Origin: Geobacteraceae bacterium
GTDB taxonomy: Bacteria; Desulfobacterota; Desulfuromonadia; Geobacterales; DSM-12255
Direction of reading: 5' to 3'
DNA length: 64,000 nucleotides
Assembly: GCA_013377075.1 (NCBI GenBank)
Contig: JACABD010000017.1
Coordinates: 1 to 64,000, forward strand
Position 1 is the first letter of the stretch. Each line of letters opens with the position of its first letter. This document shows, piece by piece, positions 48,982 to 60,617 of this stretch. The position numbers and the translations under genes were made by a program. The notes under the pieces were generated by a model. It was not told where the DNA came from and ran no database searches. It saw only the letters and a program-made list of their open reading frames with translations.

Positions 48982-50829
48982 ATGAACAACAGAGAGCTTG
49001 AAGAACTGCTTGCCATAGACAGAACAGTACTTCCTGATAATGGTGGAACAGAGTTTAACAGATTGATCTTTTCCCGAAGCCCATATCTGTTGCAGCATGC
49101 TCGTAACCCTGTAAAGTGGCGTGAATGGGGAGATGACGCACTAAATGAAGCAAAGTGCCGCGACCTGCCACTTTTTATATCCATCGGCTACTCCACCTGT
49201 CATTGGTGCCATGTTATGGCCCATGAATCATTTGAAGATAATGAAGTTGCCGACCTTCTCAATTCATCCTTTATTCCTGTCAAAGTGGACCGGGAGGAGC
49301 GCCCAGACCTTGATGATTTTTACATGACCGCAGCACGGGCCCTCACAGGTGGTGGCGGCTGGCCGCTCAATGTTTTTGTCGATCATGAGAAGAGACCGTT
49401 CTTCTCAATAACATATCTGCCGAAATATCCAAGATTTAAGACACCAGGCTTCATTGACCTTTTGAAGAATATTTCCACACTCTGGCAGAAGCAGCGCGAG
49501 CTTATCAGGTCAAACGCAGAGTCACTGATTGCTGGACTGGCCACCTCTACAATTATGCCGGCAAAGAGCAGCATCTCTCTGGAAAACTGCCGTACATCTG
49601 CGTTCAGTCACCTTGAAGAGATCTACGACCACGCACATGGCGGCTTCGGCATGGCAGTCAAATTCCCGATGCCGACCTACCTTCTTTTTCTCCTCACTTC
49701 AAGTGGAAAAGCAGAGCAGATGGCGTTGCATACTCTCGATAAGATAATTGACGGCGGCATACATGATCAGATCGGTGGCGGCTTTCACCGCTACGCTGTT
49801 GACCGGAAGTGGATTACCCCTCATTTTGAGAAGATGCTCTACGATCAGGCGCTTTTAATCACCTCACTCTGCCAGGCTTACAAAACAAGCGGCAAGTCTG
49901 AGTACCTCAAAACAGCTGAAAAGACCGCACTCTTTTGCATACGAGAGCTGCAGGACACGACTGGAGGCTTCTGTGCAGGTATTGATGCTGACAGTGAGGG
50001 TGGCGAAGGGTTCTATTACACATGGAGTGAAGATGAGCTGAATACTGGGCTTTCTGATGTTTTTTTGCCACTGGCAGACTACTGGCAGAGAGGTGATGAA
50101 TACCGACTTGATGATAGATTGATCCTCTGCCCCTCTATGTCACTGGAAAAGTTTGCCGCTAAAGCAGGTATAAGCCCTGAAAAGTGCCAAAGCATCTACG
50201 CTCAAGGCTGTAGTCAACTACTTACGCTTAGATCAACAAGAGAAGCACCCCTGAAGGATCTGAAAATTGTCTGTGCTTGGAACGGACTTCTCATCTCGGC
50301 ATTTGTCCACCTGTATGAAGTATCTAAAGAGCCGCTCTGGCTGCGGCATGCCACGGTATGCGCCACCGCAATTATCGAAAAAATGTTTACTCCCTACCAG
50401 GCACTGAAACGGACAATACTGGGAGATAAAGCCGGAGTTGATGCATTTGTCGAGGATTACGCCCTGCTGGCAACTGCGCTGGCAGACATCTGCCGTCATG
50501 ACAAAGGCAGCTACTACTTGGAGAACCTGAAGCTGATCCTTAAGATAATGATGGCTGAGTTTATCTCTGTTGATGGTGAGGTCCGTTTCACTACAAAAAG
50601 CGGCGAACAGCTTCCTCTGGCACTTCCCACTATCCAGGACAATGTCACCCCTTCAGCAGCAGCGTCTGCTGCCATAGCGCTAATGTCAGGCGGCCTTCTG
50701 TCAGGTGATCAAGATATGATCGAATGTGGAGAGTTAATTGTGCAGCGTTACAGAGGTTTTATTGAGAAGAGTCCGGCAGCGTGTCTTTCGATGATACTGG
50801 CGGCAGAGATGGCAGAGAAGCGGAAATAA
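48982..50829 (+). CDS. DUF255/YyaL-type thioredoxin-domain protein
   Basis: [38 protein letters not shown]. Confidence 0.92.
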   Translation: MNNRELEELLAIDRTVLPDNGGTEFNRLIFSRSPYLLQHARNPVKWREWGDDALNEAKCRDLPLFISIGYSTCHWCHVMAHESFEDNEVADLLNSSFIPVKVDREERPDLDDFYMTAARALTGGGGWPLNVFVDHEKRPFFSITYLPKYPRFKTPGFIDLLKNISTLWQKQRELIRSNAESLIAGLATSTIMPAKSSISLENCRTSAFSHLEEIYDHAHGGFGMAVKFPMPTYLLFLLTSSGKAEQMALHTLDKIIDGGIHDQIGGGFHRYAVDRKWITPHFEKMLYDQALLITSLCQAYKTSGKSEYLKTAEKTALFCIRELQDTTGGFCAGIDADSEGGEGFYYTWSEDELNTGLSDVFLPLADYWQRGDEYRLDDRLILCPSMSLEKFAAKAGISPEKCQSIYAQGCSQLLTLRSTREAPLKDLKIVCAWNGLLISAFVHLYEVSKEPLWLRHATVCATAIIEKMFTPYQALKRTILGDKAGVDAFVEDYALLATALADICRHDKGSYYLENLKLILKIMMAEFISVDGEVRFTTKSGEQLPLALPTIQDNVTPSAAASAAIALMSGGLLSGDQDMIECGELIVQRYRGFIEKSPAACLSMILAAEMAEKRK

Positions 50830-50830
50830 A

Positions 50831-50854
50831 AAAGGGGGCGTTAACGCCCCCTTT
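50831..50854. terminator. Bidirectional intrinsic terminator
   Basis: Perfect palindrome AAAGGGGGCGTTAACGCCCCCTTT between convergent genes. Confidence 0.85.
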
Positions 50855-50857
50855 AAG

Positions 50858-51223
50858 CTACTTTTTCTTGTCAGCCTTCTGTGGCTGCTTGGCAATTATC
50901 TTGTCCTTGATCTTCTCATAGAGAGCATCCGGAATGACCTTCCTGCTTTTCAGCTGATCCTTCTTGGCATAAGGTCGACCGGCAACAATCTTCTTTGAGT
51001 ATTCATCGCCGATACCGGCAATCTTCTTCAGCTGCTCTTCAGTCGCCGTATTAATATCAATAAGCTCTTCAGCAGCAGGTTTTGCCGCTGTTGCAGCTGC
51101 ATCGGCTTTCTTTTCAATAGCAGGTTTTGCAACAGGAGCCTTCGGATCAGCAGCTGATGAAATACCGGCTGTAAGGACAACAGTGAACATAAATACAGTC
51201 ACATAGATGAAAACTCTTTTCAT
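50858..51223 (-). CDS. Secreted ComEA-like helix-hairpin-helix protein
   Basis: Signal peptide, Ala/Lys-rich linker, LIDINTATEEQLKKIAGIGDEYSKKIVAGRPY. Confidence 0.85.
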   Translation of the reverse strand: MKRVFIYVTVFMFTVVLTAGISSAADPKAPVAKPAIEKKADAAATAAKPAAEELIDINTATEEQLKKIAGIGDEYSKKIVAGRPYAKKDQLKSRKVIPDALYEKIKDKIIAKQPQKADKKK

Positions 51224-51244
51224 ATTCTCTCCCTCCTGGATTAA

Positions 51245-52066
51245 TTACTCTTTATAGCGTGTAAATGAAACAACATGCAGATCATTTTTGACAGCCTGAA
51301 CCCCGGCCACTGAATTGGCAATTCTTACAGCCTCTGCAAGTTCATCGTCCGATTGTACATGCCCAGCAAGATGAACCTTTCCATTATAAGATGCAATTTT
51401 CAAGTGAAGACTTTCAATTTGGCCGGACTTAAGCAGTTCAGTCTCGATCTTTTTTGCAAGGATAATGTCCTCAAGAAACGCATCAACCCCTACTTCGGCA
51501 TCTTTTAGTTTAGGATCTTTGGCAGCAGAGACGATACAGTCAATAATGGAAGCTTCACTAAGGGAAGATGTATTGAAAGTAAGATCATAGCCAAGGGGAT
51601 CACTCCAGTCGCGATCAAAATAGAAATGAATAAAGCCGGCTCTCTGATGGTCACTCTTTCTGATGAATTCATGTGCAAGATCTGGATCAAGCCATTCACG
51701 CTCGGCAAATTTCTCAACTCTCTCTTCAAAAGGGGCAGTAAACCTGAGTTTAAGGGTATTACCGAGGCCTTTAAGAAGATCCTGACAGCCACGGCCATAA
51801 AGAATTACATTCCCAGACTTTGCAAAATCAAGCAGAATCAGTTCGATCATATTCAGATAAGCAGCATTAAGCCTGTCTTCAGCAGTAATATAAACAGGAG
51901 GCTTCTCATCAATTCGCTCAAGAATATCTTTAGTAAGCCCATACTGCTCGGCGACTTCGGCAATCTTTGCCCCGTCAACAAGAGTGTATTTAAGCTTCTT
52001 TGCAACATCTTTTGCAATCTTGTAAGCACCGGTTCCCATTTCACGGGAAATTGTGATAATAGCCAT
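51245..52066 (-). CDS. Cytidylate-kinase-like protein with C-terminal BON domain
   Basis: MAIITISREMGTGAYKIAKDVAKKL (CK-like P-loop) and SLHLKIASYNGKVHLAGHVQSDDELAEAVRIANSVAGVQAVKNDLHVV (BON). Confidence 0.8.
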   Translation of the reverse strand: MAIITISREMGTGAYKIAKDVAKKLKYTLVDGAKIAEVAEQYGLTKDILERIDEKPPVYITAEDRLNAAYLNMIELILLDFAKSGNVILYGRGCQDLLKGLGNTLKLRFTAPFEERVEKFAEREWLDPDLAHEFIRKSDHQRAGFIHFYFDRDWSDPLGYDLTFNTSSLSEASIIDCIVSAAKDPKLKDAEVGVDAFLEDIILAKKIETELLKSGQIESLHLKIASYNGKVHLAGHVQSDDELAEAVRIANSVAGVQAVKNDLHVVSFTRYKE

Positions 52067-52112
52067 CTACCTGCCTCCTCGTATCAAAACTGAACAGCCG
52101 GGATACTAGCAT

Positions 52113-53243
52113 CTAATTTTTATTTTCACAATATGTTCCCAACAATAATTCATAAACACTTTTAGCTGTTTTCCCCCATGAAAATTCGGAAGCTCGTTCT
52201 AGACCCGCTCTTTGGAGGTACTCTTTTGTTGGGCTATCTGTGGCTACTTTCAATATTGCACGAGAAATGGCATTATAATCCAGTGGGTCTACCAATATCG
52301 CCGCATTTCCAGCGACTTCGGGGATAGAGGTTGAATTAGATGCGATAACCGGTACGCCACAGGCCATTGCCTCTAAAAGTGGCAGTCCAAAACCCTCGTA
52401 TAATGAAATATACGCAAGCAAAGTAGCTCCACTATAAATTGCAGGCAGGTCAGAATCTGGTATATACCCAGGAAATATCAGCCTGTCCTCAACATTATGT
52501 TTCCTAGCAACTTCACGCAACAAAAGCTCTTGTGATGGAGATATCGAACCAGCAAGGACAAGTTTGTGAGAAATTTGTCCTCTAAGATGACTAAATGCGA
52601 CGATAAGCGTGTCAAGGTTTTTTCTCCGATTAGCGCTGCCAACCGCAATTACATAATCTTCTCGTATAAGCCCATATTTTGAGATTATGAGCTCATCATT
52701 TACCGGCCTGAAAATATCAGGATCATACCCTAAATCAACTACATTTATGTGATCTGGTTGTAGCCCGTAGTAACCGACAATATCCCGTTTAGTATGTTCG
52801 GAATCAGCAATAATTGCAGCCGATCGTGAAAGTATTTTTGGGAGACGCTTCATGTAATTCCATCGAACGAACCAAGGATGATCCTCTGGAAAGACAATGG
52901 GAGTGAGATCATGAACGGTCACCACATGTGGGACAGGACAATTCCTCATCCCGCCAGGTACTGTCGAATATAGAACATCAACACCCTCGTATCGAAGCTG
53001 ATTCGAGAAAAGAAATTCCATCCAGAAAGGTCTGACCATGTAACGGTTCTGCCCCAAAAATGCAAACTCCCGGAGCACGTTCCGCACTCGTTCTTGGGGA
53101 AGATTAAAACCTGATTCTGCTGTAGTCCAAAGAACAATATCATCATGAATTTTGGCGAGTTCATTCACTACTTGACGAGTGTATACGGCAAGTCCAGTAG
53201 GCTTTTCTGTACCAATAAACGTAGCGTCAATGCCAATTTTCAT
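52113..53243 (-). CDS. Family-4-type (GT4) glycosyltransferase
   Basis: [43 protein letters not shown]. Confidence 0.92.
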   Translation of the reverse strand: MKIGIDATFIGTEKPTGLAVYTRQVVNELAKIHDDIVLWTTAESGFNLPQERVRNVLREFAFLGQNRYMVRPFWMEFLFSNQLRYEGVDVLYSTVPGGMRNCPVPHVVTVHDLTPIVFPEDHPWFVRWNYMKRLPKILSRSAAIIADSEHTKRDIVGYYGLQPDHINVVDLGYDPDIFRPVNDELIISKYGLIREDYVIAVGSANRRKNLDTLIVAFSHLRGQISHKLVLAGSISPSQELLLREVARKHNVEDRLIFPGYIPDSDLPAIYSGATLLAYISLYEGFGLPLLEAMACGVPVIASNSTSIPEVAGNAAILVDPLDYNAISRAILKVATDSPTKEYLQRAGLERASEFSWGKTAKSVYELLLGTYCENKN

Positions 53244-54283
53244 GCATCAAAACCGTGGGTTATTGCCTTGACCGCCGCCTCAAAGGCAAATTTGCTTTTC
53301 TCGAAATCATATAAACTGGCATCTTGAAAAGCTTTTACCCGAGACCTTTCAAGAAAGCTAGAATCAAAAACTACTCGCTGAAGATTCTCTTTAAGATCCG
53401 TCAGGCTTCCAATTGGTGAAACCAGCATCGATGGTGTGTTTTCGGCATAAGGTATTGCAGCTGTCGTCACAGCTACACATCCACAGGCCATTGCTTCTAA
53501 AGGAAATAAACCAAAACCCTCGTGACGCGAAGGATAGAGAAATATATCAGCGCTGCTGAGCAACTGCCTGAGTCGCTCGTCACTAATTACTCCAAAGTTG
53601 CGAACAGTGAACCTGAACATATCTTCGGCAAGAGATTCGCCACAGACCCAAAGCTCCATCTTTTCAGCCATATCGGCATCAATCAACGAGAATAGACTCA
53701 TCGCGACATCTATTCCCTTTCTATATGAATCGCCACGCAGCATAAACACAATAGCCTTTTTGAGCCCTTTCAAGTGAACCAATTCAGGATCAGCATCAGG
53801 ATAAAACAAGTTATGATCAATACCGGTTGTAAGAGTAGAAATCTCTATGCCACGATATCTTTTAACGAATATATCTGATAGGTGTTGCGACATTGAGATC
53901 ATTGGATTACGTTTATAGAAATGAATTCTATAGAGACAGTCAATTAAAGCCCTAACCATAAAATTGTCGTAATACTCAATATCGTCAGCCTGAGCATAAT
54001 AGATAACCCTATTATGCCTAGACAACAGACAGTGCAGGTGAATGATGTCCACAATGACTACGTCGTGACCAAGGCAATGGGTAGCAGCGTAATAGAGGCA
54101 CCCGATTCTTCCAGAACAAGGAACTCTCTTAATTTTCAAGAAAGGAGAAGTGTCAAAAACAGTTTCAAGTTCCTTAACATACAATGTGACGTCATGTCCA
54201 ATTGAAGCCAAATGGTTCGCATATGCAAGACTTAATCTATCCCCGCCTCTATTGAAAAGAGAATACCTAAAAAAAGCTATGTT
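53240..54283 (-). CDS. GT4-type glycosyltransferase; start placed at MNIAFFRYS
   Basis: LYPSRHEGFGLFPLEAMACGCVAVTTAAIPYAE. Confidence 0.88.
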   Translation of the reverse strand, partial: NIAFFRYSLFNRGGDRLSLAYANHLASIGHDVTLYVKELETVFDTSPFLKIKRVPCSGRIGCLYYAATHCLGHDVVIVDIIHLHCLLSRHNRVIYYAQADDIEYYDNFMVRALIDCLYRIHFYKRNPMISMSQHLSDIFVKRYRGIEISTLTTGIDHNLFYPDADPELVHLKGLKKAIVFMLRGDSYRKGIDVAMSLFSLIDADMAEKMELWVCGESLAEDMFRFTVRNFGVISDERLRQLLSSADIFLYPSRHEGFGLFPLEAMACGCVAVTTAAIPYAENTPSMLVSPIGSLTDLKENLQRVVFDSSFLERSRVKAFQDASLYDFEKSKFAFEAAVKAITHGFDA

Positions 54284-54410
54284 CATATTAGTCTTACCTT
54301 CCAAAGTTTTCCAAGAAGACAAATCGTAAAATATCGAAGACGATACCCAATTTACAATTAAATATTATCTTAGAATACACTTAAACTTATAAAAATAGTT
54401 ACCTTGTAAA

Positions 54411-55712
54411 TCAATGTGAAGTGTTCTTAAATAGTATTTCCTTTTTAAACTCCTGATTACGAAGAACAGAAATATAAGAGCAGTATTTCATTAGTAATGT
54501 ATATCTATTTGAACCAAAAACTTTTAAAATAACGCGTAATAAGAAGTTTATCATCCTAATTCTAATATCAGATCCACAATATGTCTCTGAGAGAAATTTA
54601 CTGTAATCATTATTACTACTCAGATAACCTTCATTTTTGCACCACGTATATATAAGCCCTTCAGAATCAAATGGATTTGTCTCTTGAAATAGACCTTCAT
54701 TTACTGAATACATTCTGCGAGCAAGGTGCGTAATAGTTACTGAATTTGAAAACTTAGAATATTTGTATGAATAGTTTAGGCAGGCTTCTAACCCATTTTC
54801 TGAAAGCAAATCGTGGTACTCGCGAAAAATAATTAAAAGATCTGGCCTTAAAGAAAAATTGAAACGTGTCTGGTGATGTGATATTTGCGTTTGATCATTA
54901 AATACAATTCCGCTAAAGTGAAAAAATACCAATGGCCATTTATCATTGACAATCCATTGACCATCTACACATTTAATAACACGCTCATGCAAGTTCCAGT
55001 AAGCCATATTGTAACCTAAATGCTTCAAGATCAACACACCTTCAAAAAAACATGGAACAAGGTTGACCCATTTTTGATCAACAAACAAGCCCGTTTGAAG
55101 TTCAACAAATCCTAGAGTCAGGCATCGCTGTTCCCACCAGTCAAGAAATCGGATAGTTTCTTGACTATTGCTTAAACCAATAAAACCTAGATTAAATGTA
55201 CCACTTTGCAAGAAATCCTGTTCAGTTGGTTTCAGATCATCATTAATAGGACTAGTACAATGTGGTGTAAGAACGATATTAGAAATTGAAAGGCAATCTA
55301 AAACTTCACTCAAAGCATGATATAAAAGAATATCCGGATCGAGATATAGGACTTTCAAAAAACCCATATTTTTCAGAAGATATTTTAGAAAAGATGGCTT
55401 AACATTAGTATTTAGCTCTATAATGTCAAATTTAAATGCCGCTTGTTTAAAATTGGGTATATTAAGGTTTGACACTTCGAGTACTAAAAAAGGTTCTTGT
55501 GCCAGATCAAGCACATCATCATTTTCATCAACAAGCAAAACTACAAACTGAAGATCGGGATTGTGACAAATAATAGAATTGTATAGTGTTCGTGCATAGG
55601 CAAAGTAATTTTTAGAAACTATAGTACAAACAGCATTATTTGAATAAACCATAACGTTCCCATATTTTTGTTGTAAAATTATACTTTTTGACAACTCTTG
55701 CTGGATTTCCAA
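54411..55712 (-). CDS. Putative glycosyltransferase (GT8-like N-terminus); true start probably near the MVYSNNAV codon
   Basis: [44 protein letters not shown] DxD-like motif. Confidence 0.7.
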   Translation of the reverse strand: MEIQQELSKSIILQQKYGNVMVYSNNAVCTIVSKNYFAYARTLYNSIICHNPDLQFVVLLVDENDDVLDLAQEPFLVLEVSNLNIPNFKQAAFKFDIIELNTNVKPSFLKYLLKNMGFLKVLYLDPDILLYHALSEVLDCLSISNIVLTPHCTSPINDDLKPTEQDFLQSGTFNLGFIGLSNSQETIRFLDWWEQRCLTLGFVELQTGLFVDQKWVNLVPCFFEGVLILKHLGYNMAYWNLHERVIKCVDGQWIVNDKWPLVFFHFSGIVFNDQTQISHHQTRFNFSLRPDLLIIFREYHDLLSENGLEACLNYSYKYSKFSNSVTITHLARRMYSVNEGLFQETNPFDSEGLIYTWCKNEGYLSSNNDYSKFLSETYCGSDIRIRMINFLLRVILKVFGSNRYTLLMKYCSYISVLRNQEFKKEILFKNTSH

Positions 55713-56289
55713 CCGCGATTGAATATGGAGGGATACATTTCGAAACTACAGAATTACAACCGATAATAGATCCTTTTCCTATAATAACTCCAGGCAACAC
55801 GGAAACAAATTCTCCCAACCACACATTGTCCTCTATGATTACACTCTTATCACTATTAACTGGCCTAATGTTAGGTGCTGTTTCTGGAGAAGATTGTTCG
55901 TCACCTGAATAGTCACCGTGAATGTGGTCAGAAATAAATATCTTGCTTGCCATCAGAACATTATTACCAATCTCTATATAGTTTGTTGCCGCAATATGCA
56001 CGGAATCATTAATTGCAACATTGTTCTTAATAAGTATTTTAGGGTTATACTTTAATTCGCCGTGCGAATATACGGCTTCGAGCCAAAGATCTCTGCCCGC
56101 ATAAAAGTTTTGCCCAATAACAATATTTTTATGTCCGACAATTTTTGCAGAAGAGTGAATATATATTTTTTTCAAATTAAATTGATTCCCAATAATTATA
56201 TTAAATATTCGCTGTAGAAGATTACGATAGATAAACAGAATTCCGAAAAAAATACCGTGGCGCTTCAAAATGTAGTATATTCCCATCAA
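55636..56289 (-). CDS. Left-handed beta-helix (hexapeptide) acyltransferase
   Basis: [55 protein letters not shown]. Confidence 0.9.
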   Translation of the reverse strand: MMGIYYILKRHGIFFGILFIYRNLLQRIFNIIIGNQFNLKKIYIHSSAKIVGHKNIVIGQNFYAGRDLWLEAVYSHGELKYNPKILIKNNVAINDSVHIAATNYIEIGNNVLMASKIFISDHIHGDYSGDEQSSPETAPNIRPVNSDKSVIIEDNVWLGEFVSVLPGVIIGKGSIIGCNSVVSKCIPPYSIAVGNPARVVKKYNFTTKIWERYGLFK

Positions 56290-56399
56290 ATTATTGCCTC
56301 ATTATGCTTGTCACTAGTTAACGATGGGACATAGTAGGAACTTTTTGCCTAGCCGTAACAATATCTCAAGATCGTATTAAATTTCTCAACCTACCCAAT

Positions 56400-57143
56400 T
56401 CAAGCCTTCTCGAGTAAAAATATCGCAGATTCTCCTGACCCCATTGGCAAAATAAGACGTCCTAAAATAAACTGTACTAAAGCTGGAATTGAGAACCGTA
56501 TGCCATCCTGTACTTTCCATTTACCCTTCCGATAAGGTAAATTCCAGAGGCCGTCACTTCCGACACGAAAGACTGAAAATCCGGCTGATGTAAAAATGGT
56601 TCTCCATTCTTCTGCGCCAAGGAGTGTTACATGGGATGGATCACCAAAACCTATCCAGTGTTCGCATGACAACAAACGTCCTCTACCGTTATAGTCAGGC
56701 ACTGCACAGAGAACTCGACCATGATTTATCAGTGAACTGTGCCAGCAAGCAAGTGTTTCAAATAGAATGTCTTTATTAATATGCTCCAAGACGTGAATAG
56801 ATACAATCCCACTGAATAAACCTTTGGGTATACTCTCCTCTTCGCCGTAAACATTAGCGGCAGACACGTTTTTACGTACAGCATCAAGTGCGTGGGAAGA
56901 AACATCAAATCCGGCAACATCATAGTATCGAGCAAGACGACGGAGCATAAATCCAGTTCCACAACCATAGTCGAGTACAACCCCCGGTTTGATCCAGCGA
57001 CGAGCAATTCGTTCATAAAACCAGAGAGCGGGACGATCCTGATCCTGGTTTCTGGCCTTAAAATACGGCAGGTCATAATTACTGCCAGAAATATGAGTGA
57101 CTGTTCTTTCAGCGGCCTTATCTTGCATAAATGCCCCACCCAA
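56400..57143 (-). CDS. Class I SAM-dependent methyltransferase
   Basis: GVVLDYGCGTGFMLRRLARYYDVAGFDVS. Confidence 0.9.
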   Translation of the reverse strand: MGGAFMQDKAAERTVTHISGSNYDLPYFKARNQDQDRPALWFYERIARRWIKPGVVLDYGCGTGFMLRRLARYYDVAGFDVSSHALDAVRKNVSAANVYGEEESIPKGLFSGIVSIHVLEHINKDILFETLACWHSSLINHGRVLCAVPDYNGRGRLLSCEHWIGFGDPSHVTLLGAEEWRTIFTSAGFSVFRVGSDGLWNLPYRKGKWKVQDGIRFSIPALVQFILGRLILPMGSGESAIFLLEKA

Positions 57144-57975
57144 CCATTACTGCCCACATTATACCGACAATTAATAGAGGTAAATCACGCGTTAAAGATT
57201 CAGTTGGGTCACCACCCTTCCCAGTCTGAACCCTAAGTATATAACGGAACAGACCGAAACAGCATAAAGGAACAGTGTATATTAGTAATGAAGAATGACG
57301 CGAGATTACATACATAGTGTAGGTTACCAGCACAGCTGAGCCGGTCATGGAAAGCACACCGTCAAGAAATCCAGTAGGATAAGCAGCCAAAGCCTTTCTA
57401 TGAAACTCTGCATGCTCTCCCAAGGCCTTCTTTTCACTATAACGCTTACCGGTGCTTAGAAAAAGTGCAAGTAAAAAAACTGTCAGAAAAAGCCACTCGG
57501 AAATTGCCACACCAAATGCTTCTCCACCGGCAAGTAGCCGAAGAATGAAGCCGGAAGCAATACTAAAAAGGTCAAATAGCGGGTAATTCTTGAAAATAAA
57601 TGTATAGCTTAGTGAAACGGCAAGATAAGCCAGAAGTAAGATCAAAAACTTTACAGACACAGAAATAGCGAGAAAAAGTGCGGAAATCAGCAATAGTCCG
57701 GCAAGCATTAATGCTTTTCCAACTACAACTTCGCCTGAAGGCAAAGGGCGGAACCGTTTTACCGGATGTTCCATGTCAGCAGTGCAATCCACAATATCGT
57801 TGATTATGTAAGTTGCGCTTGATGCAAAACAGAATGATGAAAGTGGCAGCAGTATTGCTAGAAACAAACCTTCATTAAATATTGTCCCTCCAAGAAAAGG
57901 TGGGAAAAGCAGCATGAGGTTTTTTAGCCACTGTACCGGACGAAGAAGTTTTAAATATGACGTGATTTTAGTCAT
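57118..57975 (-). CDS. UbiA-family prenyltransferase, decaprenyl-phosphate phosphoribosyltransferase-like
   Basis: LRPVQWLKNLMLLFPPFLGG, NDIVDCTADMEHPVKRFRPLPSGEV. Confidence 0.85.
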   Translation of the reverse strand: MTKITSYLKLLRPVQWLKNLMLLFPPFLGGTIFNEGLFLAILLPLSSFCFASSATYIINDIVDCTADMEHPVKRFRPLPSGEVVVGKALMLAGLLLISALFLAISVSVKFLILLLAYLAVSLSYTFIFKNYPLFDLFSIASGFILRLLAGGEAFGVAISEWLFLTVFLLALFLSTGKRYSEKKALGEHAEFHRKALAAYPTGFLDGVLSMTGSAVLVTYTMYVISRHSSLLIYTVPLCCFGLFRYILRVQTGKGGDPTESLTRDLPLLIVGIMWAVMVGWGIYAR

Positions 57976-59705
57976 TTAAGTTTTTCAGCAAGCTTTTTTG
58001 CTGCCGGTTTGTAATATGCACCTTCTGGGGATTTAAGATATGCCTCGGAAAAACTACGTTGTGCTGTAGTTCTATCTCCAATACTAAGATGAAACTGGCC
58101 AATACGGTAATAATAAAAGGGATCACCACTTTGTTCCTGAAGTTTTAGCAGCAGCGTCAGTATCTCATTGCGAAGCTCTTTGATTTTTATACTATTACGC
58201 TCACCACTAATGAGTTTCATATTTATAGAAATAATACGCTCAGCAATGGATGGATACATTGAACCTGAATCTTCAATATTACGCAGCAGCAACTTTTTTG
58301 CTCCGTTCAGATCACCATCCGCAGCAATAATTGCAGCACGATTGCCATCAACTAGCTTCCCACCGCGCTTGCTATTTTCAGGCGCTTCAATCGAGAGCAT
58401 CAGTTTTTTTGCTTCATCGTTACGCCCAATCTGCTGTAAGGCATATACCAGTTCATTCTTGGCAAGATAAAAGTCGGGTGAGTTTTTGAGAGTATCCTCA
58501 AAGAGAGCGATGTTGCTTTGCCAAATCATAACTCGTCTCACTGTAGAGTATGAACAGATAATAAAGAAAACGACAATTAGTAGATATAATAAATTCTTTA
58601 TACGTGTTGAGCATTGATTCATGTTTTTATAAACAAGAATTGATATTGCTACGCTGAAAGTAATACAAGGGATGTAAAGGTATCGTTCTGCAACGGGTGT
58701 CCAGGCCATTCTAGCCAGAGCAACTAATAATGCCGGAGCAGTCACACAGATACTGGTAAGGAAAAACGCATGAATAAGGCCTCTTTTGTACAACATATAT
58801 ACTAAGGTTATTATCAGTATTACCCCTGCAATAACGTAATAATCAGAGATTCTGACGATAGCAAAATTAAGCGGCCAGGGTATGAAGATTTTTTTAAAAT
58901 AAAATCCTGAAACCTTTAGGATAACACGGATATTGTTCAACAAATCAAATGTTGGCGCATTTACGGAATTGGTAACTATATTAATACCTGAATCACCATG
59001 ACGGAAGGCAAAAAATCGGAACAGGAAGTATGTTATGGCTGAAAAAGATAAAGTCGCAGCAAAGAACCACCTTTTCATAAGTCCATGTAGCAAAGAGTCT
59101 TGACTGTCATGGAACGCTACTATTGCTAATAGACCTGGCAATGCACAAACGGCAACTTCTTTAGTTAAACAGCTTATTAGGAAAACCACAGCAGCAATCA
59201 AGCCTATGAAAACGTTTTCCCGTTGCATTGCGATAAGAAGAAAAAGAATTGAAAGTGAAATGAATATACCGGCGATAAGGTCTGTACGACCAGCTATCCA
59301 GCTGACAGACTCGGAGTTTATCGGGTGCACTGCGAAGAGAAGGGCTGCACAGAAGGGAACAAGCCGCTCTTCAATTGAATAGCGCCGTGCCACATGTTCG
59401 GAGATTAAAAAGACGATTACAACATTTAGTCCATGAAAGAGAATATTCTCCAGGTGCATGAAACTCTCATTCAGTCCCCATACAAATTTATCAAAAATGA
59501 AGGTCAACCCCAGAATAGGTCGATAGTAGTATCCAGAACTGCCTGGGAGGAAGAGTGATTTCAGGTCAAAATTATCAATGTTAAGATAAGCAGTGATTAT
59601 ATGAATATCATCAACGGAATTGGCTCCGGCAAAAATTGCCGGATAATAGATACCGACTGAGATGAAAATCAAGAGAAGAACTGCAAAACCGCGCCTCAAG
59701 GTCAT
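57972..59705 (-). CDS. GT-C-like multi-TM protein with C-terminal TPR-like region
   Basis: NSVDDIHIITAYLN acidic first loop, many TM helices, C-terminal helical repeats (YYYRIGQFHLSIGDRTTAQRSFSEAYLKSPEG). Confidence 0.7.
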   Translation of the reverse strand: MTLRRGFAVLLLIFISVGIYYPAIFAGANSVDDIHIITAYLNIDNFDLKSLFLPGSSGYYYRPILGLTFIFDKFVWGLNESFMHLENILFHGLNVVIVFLISEHVARRYSIEERLVPFCAALLFAVHPINSESVSWIAGRTDLIAGIFISLSILFLLIAMQRENVFIGLIAAVVFLISCLTKEVAVCALPGLLAIVAFHDSQDSLLHGLMKRWFFAATLSFSAITYFLFRFFAFRHGDSGINIVTNSVNAPTFDLLNNIRVILKVSGFYFKKIFIPWPLNFAIVRISDYYVIAGVILIITLVYMLYKRGLIHAFFLTSICVTAPALLVALARMAWTPVAERYLYIPCITFSVAISILVYKNMNQCSTRIKNLLYLLIVVFFIICSYSTVRRVMIWQSNIALFEDTLKNSPDFYLAKNELVYALQQIGRNDEAKKLMLSIEAPENSKRGGKLVDGNRAAIIAADGDLNGAKKLLLRNIEDSGSMYPSIAERIISINMKLISGERNSIKIKELRNEILTLLLKLQEQSGDPFYYYRIGQFHLSIGDRTTAQRSFSEAYLKSPEGAYYKPAAKKLAEKLK

Positions 59706-59708
59706 AAT

Positions 59709-60617
59709 TTACCTTTTTTCAACTAATTCAAGGAAAAAAGACTCTATGTTCTTTCTTACAGGTTCGACCAGATCAACTTCACAATTTGCGTGAACCACTA
59801 TTTCCATGAATTGCTTGAAAAGGGCACGAGAAGTATAAAACTCAAGTATGCCGGAATCTCTCTCTGTAAAATCAAATCCTGAAAACAGGGAAATGTCACC
59901 ACCAGTCCTGACATGAATATTGTAACCTGTAATACCTTTTTCAAGAATACTCTCTACCTTGTCTACAGCTCTCAGTTCACCATTTACAATTATCCCTACC
60001 CTGTCACATACTGCTTCCACATCTGCGGTTATATGTGTACTGAAAAAGATTGTCTTACCATGTGCTTTGAGCTCTTTTATAAGATTTTTGACCAGTGCAC
60101 GGCCAAGCGGATCGAGACCGCTCATTGGCTCATCGAGAATATAAATCTCGGGATCATGAAGCAGCGCCTGTGCAAGGCCCAAACGTTGCACCATACCTTT
60201 ACTGTATCCACGGATAGGCCGATCGGCCGCAAGAGACAGCTCCATTTTATCAAGAACCTCATTTGTCCGTGACTTGAGTAAATTGTCAGCCATATGGAAA
60301 CTGGTCCCAATGAAATAAAGATACTCTCTGCCTGTGAGAAAGTCATAAAAACTGGGGTTTTCCGGAAGATAGCCTATATTTAGCCTTGAGTGAGGATCGC
60401 TGGCAGGAACACCGGCAATCAATGCATCACCCTTTGACGGCTTTATCAACCCCATAATAGCCTTGATTGTCGTACTTTTACCAGCGCCATTAGGACCAAG
60501 AAAACCAAATACCTCCCCAGAGGAAATAACCAGATTCAAATCTGACAATGCATTAACGACTCCAGCTTTTTTAGTTTTATAGATCTTGCTCAAACCGGTT
60601 ATTTCAAGTGCTTTCAC
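59709..60617 (-). CDS. ABC transporter ATP-binding protein (ABC-2 type)
   Basis: FLGPNGAGKSTTIKAIMGL, GYSKGMVQRLGLAQALLHDPEIYILDEPMSGLDP. Confidence 0.95.
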   Translation of the reverse strand: MKALEITGLSKIYKTKKAGVVNALSDLNLVISSGEVFGFLGPNGAGKSTTIKAIMGLIKPSKGDALIAGVPASDPHSRLNIGYLPENPSFYDFLTGREYLYFIGTSFHMADNLLKSRTNEVLDKMELSLAADRPIRGYSKGMVQRLGLAQALLHDPEIYILDEPMSGLDPLGRALVKNLIKELKAHGKTIFFSTHITADVEAVCDRVGIIVNGELRAVDKVESILEKGITGYNIHVRTGGDISLFSGFDFTERDSGILEFYTSRALFKQFMEIVVHANCEVDLVEPVRKNIESFFLELVEKR

